A stretch of DNA of 64,000 bases from Synaphobranchus kaupii (taxonomy: Eukaryota; Chordata; Actinopteri; Anguilliformes; Synaphobranchidae): assembly GCA_029718625.1 (NCBI GenBank), contig CM056377.1, forward strand, positions 111,090,407 to 111,154,406. The letters are read 5' to 3'. Below are positions 35,480-47,981 of this stretch, piece after piece. The first letter of the stretch is position 1; the number at the start of each line of letters is the position of its first letter. The translations under genes and the position numbers were made by a program. The notes under the pieces were generated by a model, which was not told where the DNA came from, did no database searches, and saw nothing but the letters and a program-made list of their open reading frames with translations.

Positions 35480-35920
35480 ACATCGCTTTAAATAAGGTAT
35501 TCCTATTTAGGAAACTGCTATTACTTTCGGAAACTGGTATTGCTACTCTGACTTTGCAGGTTTTATTCCCAGATGGAGCACTGAAGTTGAAGTTGAATTG
35601 TTCAGTAAGGACCCAGCTGTATGAATGTATTATGTCGGGTAAGTGAGGACTAGGTAAAATGTGTATCTGAATCCAGCGGTTCCAACAGTCAATGCCCTTG
35701 TTAAAACGTTGGGCACTCTGAATACTGAACACAAGCGGTATAGCTCCAGATGGAGCACTGAAGTTAAAGTTGAATTGTTCAGTAAGGACCCAGCTGTATG
35801 AATGTATTATGTCGGGTAAGTGAGGACTAGGTAAAATGTGTATCTGAATCCAGCGGTTCCAACAGTCAATGCCCTTGTTAAAACGTTGGGCACTCTGAAT
35901 ACTGAACACAAGCGGTATAG
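35480..35920 (+). repeat. SINE-like fragment with a 177-bp tandem duplication
   Basis: GGTTTTATTCCCAGATGGAG near 35559 resembles a degenerate B box and following body of a fish tRNA-SINE, and CAGTAAGGACCCAGCTGTAT fits the body of the same type. The stretch from AGATGGAGCACTGAAGTT at 35571 repeats at 35748 (step 177) and runs to about 35920, almost identical between copies. Because 177 is a multiple of 3, a 157-codon minus-strand open frame (35909-35436) is doubled in frame; I regard that frame as accidental. Confidence 0.65.
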
Positions 35921-37535
35921 CGTGCTAGAACCCCTCACTTAACCTACATTCAAAATAAGTTTTACGTTATTTAATTTGATAATTATTATTAAAAATGACA
36001 ATCATCAATTAAATCGCCAAATTCTTTGATAGGTAAGTCGAACAGTAACCTGATGGATCAACCAACAAGCCAAAACAAAGTCAAATCTGGTCTTGAGATT
36101 AAATAATTTTATTAAATGAAAAACAGTCAATTAGAATAATGACTTGAAATCATACATTCACTAAGGAATGTAGGCTGACTACTTATAATTTACTAAAGGG
36201 AAGACATTAAACCAGACATTAATTAGAAAATACCAGTAAAGAGAGAGATAAGCCAGAAATTGCAAATATTATTTACCCTCCAGGAACAGGAATGAAAGGA
36301 ACTACCACCACAAAAACAAAAAGGATGACTTCTTCTCCAAACAAACTTCAAAACTGACTAACTTCTTTCTTTCCGCACACTCATAAATACCTCCACAGGA
36401 AGAGCATCCCTGTGCTGATTGGGTTAAAGTGTGGGGGGGGGGGGGGGGGAGGGGTCATTTATGACAAAGACTGGATTATCTTTGATGAGTGAGTGAGAGA
36501 GAGACAGAGAGTGACAGAGATAGAGAGAAGGGAGGGGGGGGGGCATGCACCTGCTAAAAACCTATTCTTACATCACCAAATAGGAATCACACTACACATT
36601 TGAACATTGAAGATGCAGTTACAAAAACAACGGTCCAAATGGTTCACCAACCATCTTTAAAACATTTAGTCCATGCCCAGTTTAATAGTCCCCTTGTGAT
36701 CTGCTGGCCAGACATTTCCATCACGTATGTGAAATTTTTTATTATACAACCATTAATTATCTACTCACAGTCTTCTATTACAAGTAAATATGACACAAAC
36801 AAAAATAATTGTTTAGCTGAGCACTGAAATGTATGCTATCAAGTGTTGCCACAACTGAATTAACTTGATGAAACAGCCGGATTATCAGAATTGACTCTTA
36901 TCCTCAAGGAATCGCTCGGAGCAAGCTTTATGTGTACTCCTTCCAAATGGTTTTAGAAGTCCTTCTGTAGTTAAGAGCCTTTTTGAATCATGCAAATCTC
37001 TGTCTTGACACAGAAACAATCCCCACGCTATCTATTTGATTAGGGCCTCTTGTATCGCAAAGCTTCAGCAACAAGGCAGGGTCTGTATGGTAGGGCCCCA
37101 GGTAAAAATCTATGTCCCTGTTAACGGGTTCATTATACTCCACAACAGATTATGTCTGTTCTGTCATTTGGTGGGAGCCTAGATTCAGCGTCTGTTCTGT
37201 ATTTCCACAGGATCAAGAGAGACAGTCATTTTAAGAGTGACAACAGCTTTATACTTTCAAAGGCCATTGAGGGAGTCTCCCTTTAACTGGAGCATGACTG
37301 TAAAACAACTAAACTTGCTTTGAGTTCTGAATCAAAATATAATTGGGCTGCATACCGCAAGATTAAAGTTTTCGCAACTTTAGAACACCAGCTGACAAAC
37401 TATAATGTTATGATGGAGGAATCTGAGCCCCTAGCATTATAAATCACATGTGAATTTGAGTATAAAACCATTCCAACATTATTTGATGGGATTGCTCTGA
37501 GTCCTCAAAATATTGGTCTGAAACATTTATGAGTA
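35921..37535. other. Intergenic sequence with G-rich and GA-rich simple repeats
   Basis: A G run of about 19 at 36432-36450 plus GAGGGG, a GA-rich stretch 36486-36530 and a second G run at about 36533-36543. No gene recognised. Confidence 0.6.
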
Positions 37536-37538
37536 TAT

Positions 37539-38310
37539 ATAGTGCCCTCCATAATGTTTGGGGCAATTCACAATTCAAGTGCAGATTCATAGCTTTTATT
37601 AAAGGGTATTTTTTTTTAATACATTTTGGTTTCACCAGAAATCATAGCACTTTTTTTATCCACATCCCACCAACCCCTCCATTTCAGGGCACCATAATAT
37701 TTGGGATATGTTAATGTTATGTACTAAACATGGGAGTCATGTTTAGTACTTTGTCCCCTATCCTTTGCATGCACTGACTGCTTGAAGTCTGTGACCCAGA
37801 CATCACCAGGTGCTGAGTATCTTCTCTGGTGATGCTCTGCCAGGCCTGTACTGCAGACATCTTCAGCTCCTGCTTGGATTCAGATAAGGTGACTGACTTG
37901 GACAGTCAAAAAAATATCAGGTTTTTGGCTTTGAAAAACGTAGGATGAAGCACCGTCCAATGCGTTCGGAGGCATTTGCTTTAACTTGAGCAAATAAGAT
38001 GTTTCTGTAGACTTCTAGAATTAATTGTGCTGCTGCGATCAGCAGTTACAACATCAATGAAGATGACTGAGTCAGTAGCTGTGACAGCCATACATGCCCA
38101 AACCATAAACACCCCCAACACCATGTTTCACAGATGAGGTGGTATGCTTTGGATCTTAAGCAGTTCCTTTGGGCCTCCACACATTGCTCTTGCTCTCCAT
38201 CACTCTGATACGAGTAAATCTTGGTCTCATCCTGTTTTACTCATTTGCTACTGGACAAAGGATGAGCAGCCCAATGCTTTCAGAGCTCCTTCAGTTCAGG
38301 TAATACCCGT
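37539..38310 (-). mobile_element. Antisense Tc1-like transposon fragment
   Basis: The plus-strand left edge TATAGTGCCCTCCATAATGT is a familiar Tc1 terminus, followed by TACATTTTGGTTTCACCA and CATTTCAGGGCACCATAATA (3' region). Beyond lies the 3' half of the transposase on the minus strand (next entry). The opposite terminus is missing. Confidence 0.8.
37725..38250 (-). pseudogene. Tc1-like transposase, C-terminal half remnant
   Basis: On the minus strand, pieces read DPKHTTSSVKHG (about 38125-38160) and QAWQSITREDTQ (about 37815-37850), both conserved in the catalytic half of fish Tc1 transposases. Between them the reading frame is broken by several stops and shifts, and the block around the last catalytic residue is deleted or shuffled. 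No start and no N-terminal domain are present. It is inactive. Confidence 0.75.
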
Positions 38311-38800
38311 TTTCATAATAACTGTGCTTTTGAAAAATTGTGAATACAAAATAACTATTCCAGCTGAACAGTGGAGTACATTTAAACGTTTAGATTATAG
38401 AAGTTTTCTTATCAGCTGCTTACTTATTATTGTATTTCATATTGTGGTTTCATTTTATTTAATTTTGTTGATAAATTATAGTGCAATTGCTCAAAGCAAA
38501 ATAAGGATAGAAAATAAAGGTGTACATTTTAGGATGTGATAGTTATCAAAACAGTAGTAAAACTTTTTCTGCTACCAAATTCAGTCCATAGTTTGTTCTT
38601 TGAGTGTAATTGATTTAAAGTACCTTTTAAATTGTTCACATTCACACTTTCAGGCCAGCCATTGTAAATACCAGTTTTAATGGAACGTTTTACAGTCACT
38701 TCGACTTGTGCTTGGATAGGAGGTTGTTAAACCGTACCTCCATTAAAACCTGACAATTAATTGTCTTTAGGAGAAATTCTGCCAAAAATCTGAAAATGGA
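38311..38800. other. Spacer, nothing recognised
   Basis: AT-rich; no gene or repeat end identified. The open frame 38144-38539 begins inside the transposon fragment and has no domain features. Confidence 0.4.
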
Positions 38801-39178
38801 CACTGCGGTGCGTGGATGAGCCCCATGGTCTCGGATCGAATCCAGATCATGCCAGTGCTGATTGTGGCCAGTAGCTCCAGAGGCTGACTCGCCCGAGGTA
38901 TGGGAAAGTTCGCAGTTTGCATTTCATCACCCTCTTGCCACCCCTTCTGGTCGATCGGGCGCCCATGGACTGCATGCCAAAGCCTCCAACTACACCCTAT
39001 GCAAGCTTGGCTTTGGGCTGTGAAAAGAAACAGGCTGGCAACACCACATGTTTCGGAGAAACACGGATGTCTACACACTCGCACATTGGCAGTGGGGATT
39101 GCGCATGTACGCAGCTGCAAATAGCAAACAGTTAATTGGACATTCCAAATTAGGGTGGGAATTGGGACACGTTTAGCC
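38801..39178 (+). repeat. tRNA-derived SINE (family B), long copy
   Basis: It has GTGCGTGGATGAGCCCCATG, the B-box-like CTCGGATCGAATCCAGA, then a body with ACCACATGTTTCGGAG...AAACACGGATGTC and a tail CCAAATTAGGGTGGGAATTG. The head lacks its A-box part. The body blocks are ones I know from fish tRNA-SINEs. Confidence 0.7.
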
Positions 39179-40426
39179 CCATTGTTGGGCTCCAATATAT
39201 ATATTTTTTTAAAATTGTATCAATATCAAAAGCATAATTGAATATGATTTTAACTCTTAACTTCTCCATTGAGAAACGCACATTTCTGTCTTGGGGCGTG
39301 AACCTCTTTTAATTAGAGAGGGTTTGACACATTAATGAATGCATTTATTTGTGTTGGACCAGGCGTGAGTGCCTGTTAAAATCCCCAAATTGTTGAGAGC
39401 CCTGTAGTGACAGGTCATCATTGCCCATTTTATGTTCGCTATATGTGAACGAGCAGCAAACACACGTTTATAATCAGTTGGTTGAAGAGATAAAATATTC
39501 AACAACTAATTCATCTAATCACAGTATCAATCACAAGACACACATTGCCTTCCCACTTTCCACTGCAGCGCACAATCTATTTTACCCTTGACTACCATCT
39601 GCATGGCACAAAGCGACCGCATTATTGTCATTCATCTACCGTCCTGAGCTCCTTATTACATTCCCACCATCTGATTGTAATCAGCGTTGGACATGGTTTA
39701 ACCAAAACCACCGCTGGATAAATAACGTTCCCACGAAACATCTCTCATTAATGCCTCTCATTTTGCTTCATTAGTCCCCAGGCGCTCTTTCCGATGAGAT
39801 CATTCTTTAAACGCACACATCATGATGGATACGGATAATCGCGCCTCGCCCGCAACGGACACATTACTTCAGTCTGAGAACCTTATCGAGTATCCGTCTT
39901 CATATTATCTGGGCTCTGAAAGAGACCCATCAGATAATCAATTACAGAACTTTTGTGGCGCAGTGCTTAATTACCTCTCATGTTCCCAGAGCCATCTGGC
40001 AGTTGTAACGGCTCTCTCCAATCCTCCAACATAACTGATTGATGTCCCCCCTGTGACTGAGACCCCCCTGTCGCGAGCAATCCCCGATAATACACTCAGC
40101 CGCTACCCGGGAAGAGGACTTTGTTTTCAAAGTGTTCATTCAGCATTTGTCAGCTCTCATTTCCTTCCGTCTTCATACACAGTGCCATGGTTCAGTCCAA
40201 CATGTCTTCATTTACAGGCCAAGATAATTTCATCTGATTAAAAAGGCACCTGGGGTGGCTTCTTGCGGAAATTAAACCTAGATATGTGATTGGGTCTTGA
40301 TAAGCTTTCATGGGCTTGGTGCATGATTGGCGAACCCAACAGAGCACATTCCCTCGAGTCCATTTTTCAATTGTTTTTTTTTTCTTTTATAAAATCTAAT
40401 GAATTTAAATGTGTAATTAGATATAC
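39179..40426. other. Non-repetitive segment, possible regulatory sequence
   Basis: Unlike its neighbours, 39240-40330 shows no repeat signature, is of balanced composition and is dense in homeodomain-type words (CATTAATGAATGCATTTATT, CTCTCATTAATG, ATAATCAATTA). It has no convincing exon. Such features occur in conserved enhancers near developmental genes. This is inference only. Confidence 0.3.
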
Positions 40427-40438
40427 ATGTTAAATGCT

Positions 40439-40794
40439 GGCGGCACGGTGGTGCAGTGGTTAGCACTGTCGCCTCACAGCAAGAAGGTACCGAGTTTGAA
40501 TCCCGGCCGAGGGCCTTTCTATGTGGAGTTTGCATGTTCTCCCCATGTCTGCGTGGGTTTCCTCCGGGTACTCTGGTTTCCTCCCACAGTCCAAAGACAT
40601 GCAGGTTAGGCTAATTGGAGATTATAAATTGCCCATAGGTATGAGTGTGTGAGTGAATGGTGTGTGTGCCCTGTGATGGATTGGCGGCCTGTCCAGGGTG
40701 TATTCCTGCCTCTCGCCCAATGCATGCTGGGATAGGCTCCAGCACCCCCTGCGACCCTGACCAGGAATAAGCAGGTTAGATAATGGATGGATGG
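40439..40794 (+). mobile_element. Full-length tRNA-derived SINE (family A)
   Basis: A 356-bp element flanked by a perfect 12-bp duplication ATGTTAAATGCT (40427-40438 and 40795-40806). The head has an A-box-like TGGTGCAGTGG (40449-40459) and B-box-like GAGTTTGAATCCC (40492-40504). The body contains TCCTCCGGGTACTCTGGTTT and GGATTGGCGGCCTG. The 3' end is (GGAT)n, a tail type associated with RTE-clade LINEs. It is a Pol III-transcribed non-autonomous retroposon; the clean duplication suggests a fairly recent insertion. A second, broken copy is at 12070-13069. Confidence 0.9.
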
Positions 40795-40806
40795 ATGTTA
40801 AATGCT

Positions 40807-43784
40807 AAAAGTAAGGTAAACTTACTTTCAGTCAAAAAGCTGCTCAATAAGATAGATGAGATTGATTTTAAGCCAGGACAAGGCAAAATACATGAAAATA
40901 TAATTTATCAAGGTACAGTAGTGGAAAGGTTTTATCTAATAATTTTATCATGATGACTAAATTACATTACAACTTCCCATCTTGGGAGTGATCCTGGTTC
41001 CAATTTTTCACGATCCAAGTAAATAATGGAAAAAGAAACTGTCCAGGATTAGGACTGAGGGCCCAAATGCAGTATCTCTTTGCCTTTGGAGATAAAGCAG
41101 ACATGCTGAGCGACAATGGCAGGTCTCACATCACTTATCTCTGGGTCAGCATCTTGTGCGAGGAAGAGAGGGGACTGATCAGGCGGCTCTCTCAACTCTA
41201 AAGTTCAATAAACAGCTTTGAGCTTATATCTGTCTGGAGGTGACTGTTGGGAATCACTAAGTCACCAATTTAGGAATAAATCACTAATGATCACATTTGT
41301 ATTAATCAATGAAAAATTATATAAAGCCATACACAATTATCCCCTTTATATGAATGAAAGACTGTTGGGATTATTGTATTGTACATATTTTTTTAATAAT
41401 GGCAATGCCCCTGGATTCTCATTGTTGAGATGTGGAGAATAACAATAGCTTTGCTTGTTGCTCAATGTTGCTTTTAGTTCATGAGAGTGGTGCTTTGCCA
41501 TTTCATTCAAAGGTGATACAATCAAATGTATATGTACCAGCCTGCAATGTGACACATTTTCTCCAGTTCATGCCCACACAGCTTTTTAAATTCTATTTTT
41601 AATATAATGTAATATGCTGCGAATGAATGTGACTCAACATCAGGTCAAGGATGCTATTTTTTGTCTTCTCTGGAGCCTTTAACACAAGTAATGACTATTT
41701 CAGATTTATGACACCTGCTGTCACTTGGAAACTTTAAATAAAATAATAATAATAATAATAAATAGCTAATACTAAATAGTAGCAAAAAATATTGTGATCA
41801 TTCAGTGTAAAATCATTGACTATAGCCTGTACCTCAATCAAATGGATACTGAGGACATATAGCTCCAAAGTAAAAAACAAGAATATATGCAAATGAAGAT
41901 ATCATTTGATACATGAAAACCCTTTTTTAAATTAATATCAGGGATTATGTGAACATTTTTATAGTTGATTTTGACCCAGATGTTTGAAGTTTGAACAGCA
42001 TGCTTTTTAAAAATCATTTAATTTTACAGATGAACAAGCGATGATTTACTGAACTCAAGATAAAATCCCTCAGGCTAAGATCCTGAATTTGGATCATTGG
42101 TTTGGCCTCTGTTGACTACAGCACTGTCCTCCTTTGATCAATGTGGGGTGACTGAGTATTAATGAATCATTCATAAATTTGTTATACTTATCCTATAAAA
42201 AATATGCCCTAGTGTCCTTAAAGTGTGAAAATGATTTTATATATTCACATGCCTGTAGTGTTGGATGTCATGATTCACAAAGCTATATTCCGACATATAT
42301 GAAACTTTGCTTTATTTGAATATGCCAGTCAAACATATGTACTGTGTCTTCATTATGTATGTCTTTCACGCTAGAACAATGGTGCGTCAAGTGACCACAT
42401 TTGGGATTAGAGGAGCAGCAACACAAGCTTTAAGTGCAGAGGTGTCCTGCATCAGTCCATTCTACTGTGTTATCAGGAGAGCAAGAAGACCACGGTGGAC
42501 AGAATGACCTTACATTGATATTTACAGAGTGGCGTATGAAAAAGGAAAATGCCGTGTAAGAAAGAATACAATCCACACTGATCCAAACAAGGAGGTGAAA
42601 AAGCAAGTGATTCCAAGGCCCGGTGGGTTGACAGATAAGTCCTTCTCCGAGGCAAGTTATCTTATCAAGCGGACACTTTCCCACTGGCTCCCTCAAACCT
42701 CGCGATCCCTACCCTCTCATTGACAGAGACCCGCGGACCAGCTCCTTTCATGCAGAGACACATCTCCCCTCTTTATCTTATCAAATCTTTAATATGGATT
42801 GTGCGCTTCCTCCTGAGATGGATTACATTACCGACCTCACTCTCACATTCTGCTTGACATTTACACAACTGGAATTCTGATGGCAGGCACAGCCAGCACC
42901 ACAAAATGCACTTATTGAGGAAAGGACGAAAGAGGCACCCTGGGAAAAAAAATTAATAATTTTTTTACCCAAGCAATGCATTTGGGAGAACCAACGATGG
43001 TTTACAAAAATCAGGAAAGGTATTTTTCACATCACAAAGATGTTTCATGCAGTACTGCATTTCAATTCACACTTGGTTCATTATTTATTTAGATCCTTTT
43101 TACGATCAGCAACCCTCCAAACTCGCGGGAAATAAATGCACTTGTCTGTGTAGGTTTTTACAGTGCAACCCTGAAGACAGTAAGTCAAGTTTTCTAGACG
43201 TTAATTGGTGATACTTTCATGAGTGCATGGCCTGGCCTTTCCGTAATCTTTTACATAACCCCTCCTTAATTAAAAAGTTTTTAGTTTGAAAATCAATATT
43301 TTTCAGTTTAATTAAAGGAAGGAAAGAATTTTATCACAAGCAACAAGTTAAAGACTGACCAAGCCTACAAATTGGGGAAAAAGTAGTGTAAATGAAGGAC
43401 AATGCGTAGTAAGGATTACACATACACATACGTACATACTGGTACACATCAATTACTGTTTGTCTTGACTCATTTTCTTTTTACCCCCGTGCACGTGCAG
43501 CACTGTCAGACGGGGTATTGCAATCATGTTTGTGCCTGTCTGTAACAGCCTTAACACCTACAGTTCTGATCCGATTTGGATGGATCGCACATATGGGTTG
43601 AGTGGCGGCCAAAGACCTGAATTCTCAAATATTTTTCACTCATCGGAGAGTCAACTACAGTAAGCTGTGTAAAGTAAACAACTCTGGTTGGTCAACATAT
43701 GACTTAAAATATGACTCTGATTAGTGGAACACAAGCAATTAATAAATGGCCTGAAAGGAGTATGACTGTAAAGTAGTTTGAACT
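40807..43784. other. AT-rich intergenic sequence
   Basis: An (AAT)n microsatellite lies at about 41741-41762. The segment 42380-42900 is less AT-rich and non-repetitive; its open frames (42430-42723, both strands) have no domain features. No gene can be defended. Confidence 0.4.
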
Positions 43785-44281
43785 TCTCCAACCCTGCCTG
43801 CATTCCGTCGAGGCCTGAAGACACACCTCTTCAGACTCCACCTTGACTGATATCCTCACCTAGGAATATCAGTTCCCTGTTCCCTGTGTTTTCCTGTCTG
43901 TTTATTATAGTTTATAATAAGTATTTGGAATGGTTTATAATAGCATAGTTTATAATAGTATTTGGAATGGTTTATAATAGTATAGTTTATAATAGTATTT
44001 GGAATGGTTTATAATAGCATAGTTTATAATAGTATTTGGAATGGTTTATAATAGTATAGTTTATAATAGTATTTGGAATGAAAGTGTGGTGTTGCTGATT
44101 TGCCCACAGCTTACTGTGAACTACAGTCAACGTTCATTGCTAGGGATAGCTGCTACATTATGCAAAGGATGTGCTTTGCCTTGTCTGTTCTGTAATGATG
44201 ATGATGTCTCTGTACACACTTACTGTACGTCGCTTTGGATAAAAGCGTCTGCTAAATAAATGTAATGTAAATGTAATGTAA
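43785..44281 (+). mobile_element. 5'-truncated L2-clade LINE 3' end
   Basis: It starts in the last codons of ORF2: LPAFRRGLKTHLFRLHLD followed by TGA at 43848-43850, a typical L2-type C-terminus. The 3' UTR contains a 37-bp minisatellite (43905-44085). It ends with TGTACGTCGCTTTGGATAAA, AGCGTCTGC and a TGTAA-type tail (44262-44281). GCTTT-GGATA-AAAGC is the stem-loop used for template recognition by the element's reverse transcriptase. Truncation at the 5' side is usual for target-primed integration. The rest of ORF2 is absent, so the copy is inert. Confidence 0.85.
43905..44085 (+). repeat. 37-bp minisatellite in the LINE 3' UTR
   Basis: The unit is TATAGTTTATAATAGTATTT followed by GGAATGGTTTATAATAG, about five copies. 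Copies alternate between TATAG and CATAG at the unit start, suggesting a higher-order 74-bp duplication. Confidence 0.85.
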
Positions 44282-44814
44282 CTATCATGTTTACTGAACT
44301 GCATATGGATCCAGCTAGCACCTGAGCGCAGACACCCTCGTAGCCAACATAACCAATTCTCTTGACAGGGGAGTCCCTGGTTTTAACCATCTGGAATAAG
44401 TGGACAACTACACAAACATTACTGCATTTCATTAAGCTTATGTAGCTATAGTTAGCTCGTTATAACGCATTAAATGTTATATATTCGATTTGTTTGCAAG
44501 AAATTGATCTAGTAGCGAAACACTGAGCAGATTAGACACTAATCACTGCTCGCTCCAACAACTTTGCACGGTGTTGCAATTGCATTTTTTTCAACCTTTG
44601 CATGATGGTCTTTGTAGACTATCCATCACATGTTCAATATGAGTCTAGTGTTGACTCTCTAATGAGTAAAACACCACTAATATAAAGTCACGTATTGATT
44701 CTTATTCTTATATGCAGTATGGGTATAAATGTGTTGATAACTTGACTGCAAAACCCTTAATTTGGTAGAAAAAGGCCAAAAGAGTTGCCAAAGAGCAATG
44801 AAATGTGTCCCCCT
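44282..44814. other. Spacer, nothing recognised
   Basis: AT-rich unique-looking sequence without gene or repeat ends. Confidence 0.4.
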
Positions 44815-44970
44815 AACCAACTGAATTCTCCGATACCCTGGGTGACGTGATTGCCAATTGCGCTTCAGTCTTTGGAGCTACAGGGCACAGTCAGTACTGT
44901 CACGATCGGAATTGATCCAAGACCATGGGGCTCATCCATGCACCACAGTAACCGAATGAGCCACCCAGTG
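44815..44970 (-). repeat. tRNA-derived SINE (family B), inverted copy
   Basis: On the minus strand it reads GGGTGGCTCATTCGGTTACT (A-box side), GTGCATGGATGAGCCCCATG, then CTTGGATCAATTCCGATC (B-box-like) and GCCCTGTAGCTCC. It keeps the head that is missing from the copy at 38801. Confidence 0.7.
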
Positions 44971-44974
44971 GAAT

Positions 44975-47948
44975 CCTTGAGTCATTTTCAATACGCACAT
45001 TACACAGACATATGATTCAGCTACTCTAATGCTCAAAGAAAACTTTAAAGAACAAAAGTCACCATCCTGTTAATTGAAGGACGGTGCCAAAAAGTGGCAC
45101 TGAATCCAGCTGAACTTTTTAAAAATTATTTTTAATGATATATTTCTTGGTTTATCCACAACTATTCTGTGTCTAAACAGACAAATCTGCAAACTGATAT
45201 TCCCTGGTCAGGCGAATGTTACATTGTGCCAGCAGGCCACCACACCACCTGCATGCTCTCAAATGCCAGCTCATAACAGATGTCTTATTAAATTGCTGAA
45301 TTACATCAAAGTGCAAACAGGTCACCCTTCTGCTCGCTCAAATGCACGGTGCACTTGAATACAATCTGAATGCTTACATTGTCAATCATGATTTCTAAGT
45401 AGCCCTGTCAAATTTTGGAAGAGCAGTCATCTATTTACAGAGGATAGCATCCCCATGTGCAGGGTCATTTTGTGGTCTCATTTAGGCCTAGATTCAATCA
45501 GCATCTGTCCTCAACTTGGACTCAATACTAAAATTCAATACTTTTATTTATTTTTTTACTTAAAGGTCAGCCAGTTAATTAGGGTTTGAGCCCGAAGGGC
45601 ATATGTACTGAAATCTAAGGGACAAAATGCATTCTTATCATCCGAGACTGCATGCACAGTACACAATAATCCCGTATTGTAAGGAACACAGCATTTTGTC
45701 TGTTGAAAGGTAGTTCTATGGAATAGAGAGATTGTTTTATGGTCATATAGCGGTGTGAATTTGAACCCAGTTACCACATTCTGAATATCTGAACGAGATA
45801 TTTGGAAAATATGCTAAAGCAAAGCCTTTTCAGTTATTACAAACACATCATTTATGACCTCATTAAATCTTCAATGGTCTTAAGCAAACTTGGCTGAAAG
45901 GCGTTCAACCTCAACTGGGTTTTAGATACAATTCACAGCTTTCTGGGTCTGCAAAGATTTGCTCTTAAAATATTGATGTTGACTTACAATATCTTCCTGG
46001 CTATGCCTCATATCATTGGACAGAGTGTTAGGTTCATTTAAATATGTTCTCGTTTCTTTGGCTACTTGGCTGCACACCACAGATGTCTGCATCTTGGCAA
46101 ATTGTCTGCAAAAAGTAGATATAAAATATTAAAATACTGCCTCCATGTTGTGCTATATAATACTCATAAATATGGAGCTGCTTTTGGCAGGATGAAATGC
46201 ATGAAACACCAGGTAATCTGTCACAATATTAAAAATGCTACATGATATAACTGAAGCAACAACACCAGAGTCTAAAGACACACGATGTCTAGGTCCTTTT
46301 ATCAAACATAAATTAAAAGAGAATATTATAAAACTATCAACAACAGAGTGGTAATTCCGAAATAGGTATGAATTGCTTGAAATAAGTCCAAAAGAATTGA
46401 CGTCTGCTACCTGGACAGGGTGCCTCTCCTTGCATTTTATTACATTACTTTAGCGCTTATGAGTCAATAGGGACAGCTGAACTTGCACACAATAATTATA
46501 GTAAATCACAATAGCAAGGAATACCGCAGGGCACTTTTACCTGCAAAGAGATCCTACTGTTGAACTGACAAAGCTTTCATATCCAGAGGCATTAGCATTA
46601 CCTTCATCTGATTTCCAGGCCAATCAAGCTGCCCCACAGAGACTGCTGGATAGTTTGATTTGGCAGTGCAAAAGCAGTGAAAAAGAGACCACTGAGAACG
46701 ACTGCGGAGTGTCCACATGCAGAAAACCGGATGATGATGAACGTAAGGTCGCACACAGGACATTTACCACCAAACGCAACTTTACTGGGAACACTGAAGC
46801 TCAGACATCCATTCATCTCTTTAATTAATGTGTGGAGAGGGACATGAAGGGCTCTCAGTAACCTGGGAAAGCTGTCTGATGTAGCAAAAGGTTGAGGGGA
46901 ATGAGCAAAGCCCAGATGGGCCAACACAATCCAGGGAAATGATGCATGTGACGCATGCCTCTATGCAAAGAGAAACTTCTGTTTAGTAGTCTGAGGTAAC
47001 AGTGAAGGGAGTTACTTACTTTCCATATGAACTTTGTCTTTCTGCTTTTGACATTTAAAATATGCTCACTTCCACCTGTGCCAGCTGGACTGTTGTGCGG
47101 TTAATAACATTAAGTGAGAGAGAGAGATGGTCATTATCTTGGCCACATGCAATGCTGTATAACAGTCACACCTGTGTGCATCCACTACTCTGCTAACATC
47201 AGTGTAATTGTTCTTATTTTTAGCTGGTTGAATAGAAATTGTTCAGGTTCATACTTTGATGTTGAAAATGTTCAAGCAAGCTATGTTTTTTATAATTGTA
47301 TATAGAGATATTTTAGATTTGGGAAAGCATTTGAAATATGTTCATCAATGTATCAAACAATGAAGTATTTAATCTGTAAATCAATCGATTCAAATGAATA
47401 AAAATTATATCATGAAACAATGACACACTGGAAGTGATATTACATGACATGTAAAGGCCTATCCAAATTCCCATTAATGTCATTTTTTGCAGCAAGGTTA
47501 ATGAAAATATGTACAATTTTATAATGGCATGCATACAATCAAAAGTATGCATATGCATATATTATTGAATTGGTAAATGGGAATGCCTAAAAAAGATTAT
47601 TCATTAGAAATACCTTCATATGTATTGTATACATTTGCAGAAAATATGAAACATATAAATACATTCAAAAGAATAGAGCAATGTACATTTGATGAGATTG
47701 CACATTTCTGAATGTTCTTACAGCTTTGCACTGTAGATAGAAAGTTCAAAAGGACAAGATAATCACCTGGGAACACACTCATGTCATATTCACTACCACA
47801 CAATGGGAACTTAAATGCATCCCCATGACATGATGCTTCGCAGTTCCCCCATTCAGTTCTTGGCACACTTGCTACAAAGCATGGTTTACTCCTCAAAGAC
47901 AAATCAACCATAAATGGGGCTGCTATTAAGTTTAAGTGCAATGTTTCT
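44975..47948. other. Intergenic sequence
   Basis: No gene or complete repeat recognised. Positions 46380-46960 are comparatively balanced in composition with no repeat signature; their open frames (46554-46927, minus) are overlapping and not domain-like. Confidence 0.4.
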
Positions 47949-47981
47949 CACAAAGCATTGTAAAGCAGCAAATTAATTTAA

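Noticed and set aside
35436..35909. 157-codon minus-strand open frame with an internal 59-residue repeat
   Set aside because: It lies in SINE-like sequence, and its length is explained by the 177-bp duplication; no domain, start context or splice context supports it.
38767..39195. 142-codon minus-strand open frame
   Set aside because: It coincides with a tRNA-derived SINE copy and reads through its non-coding body.
40444..40515. Possible genuine tRNA gene
   Set aside because: A- and B-box-like motifs are present but the cloverleaf is not maintained, and the sequence continues into a SINE body with a (GGAT)n tail and target duplications.
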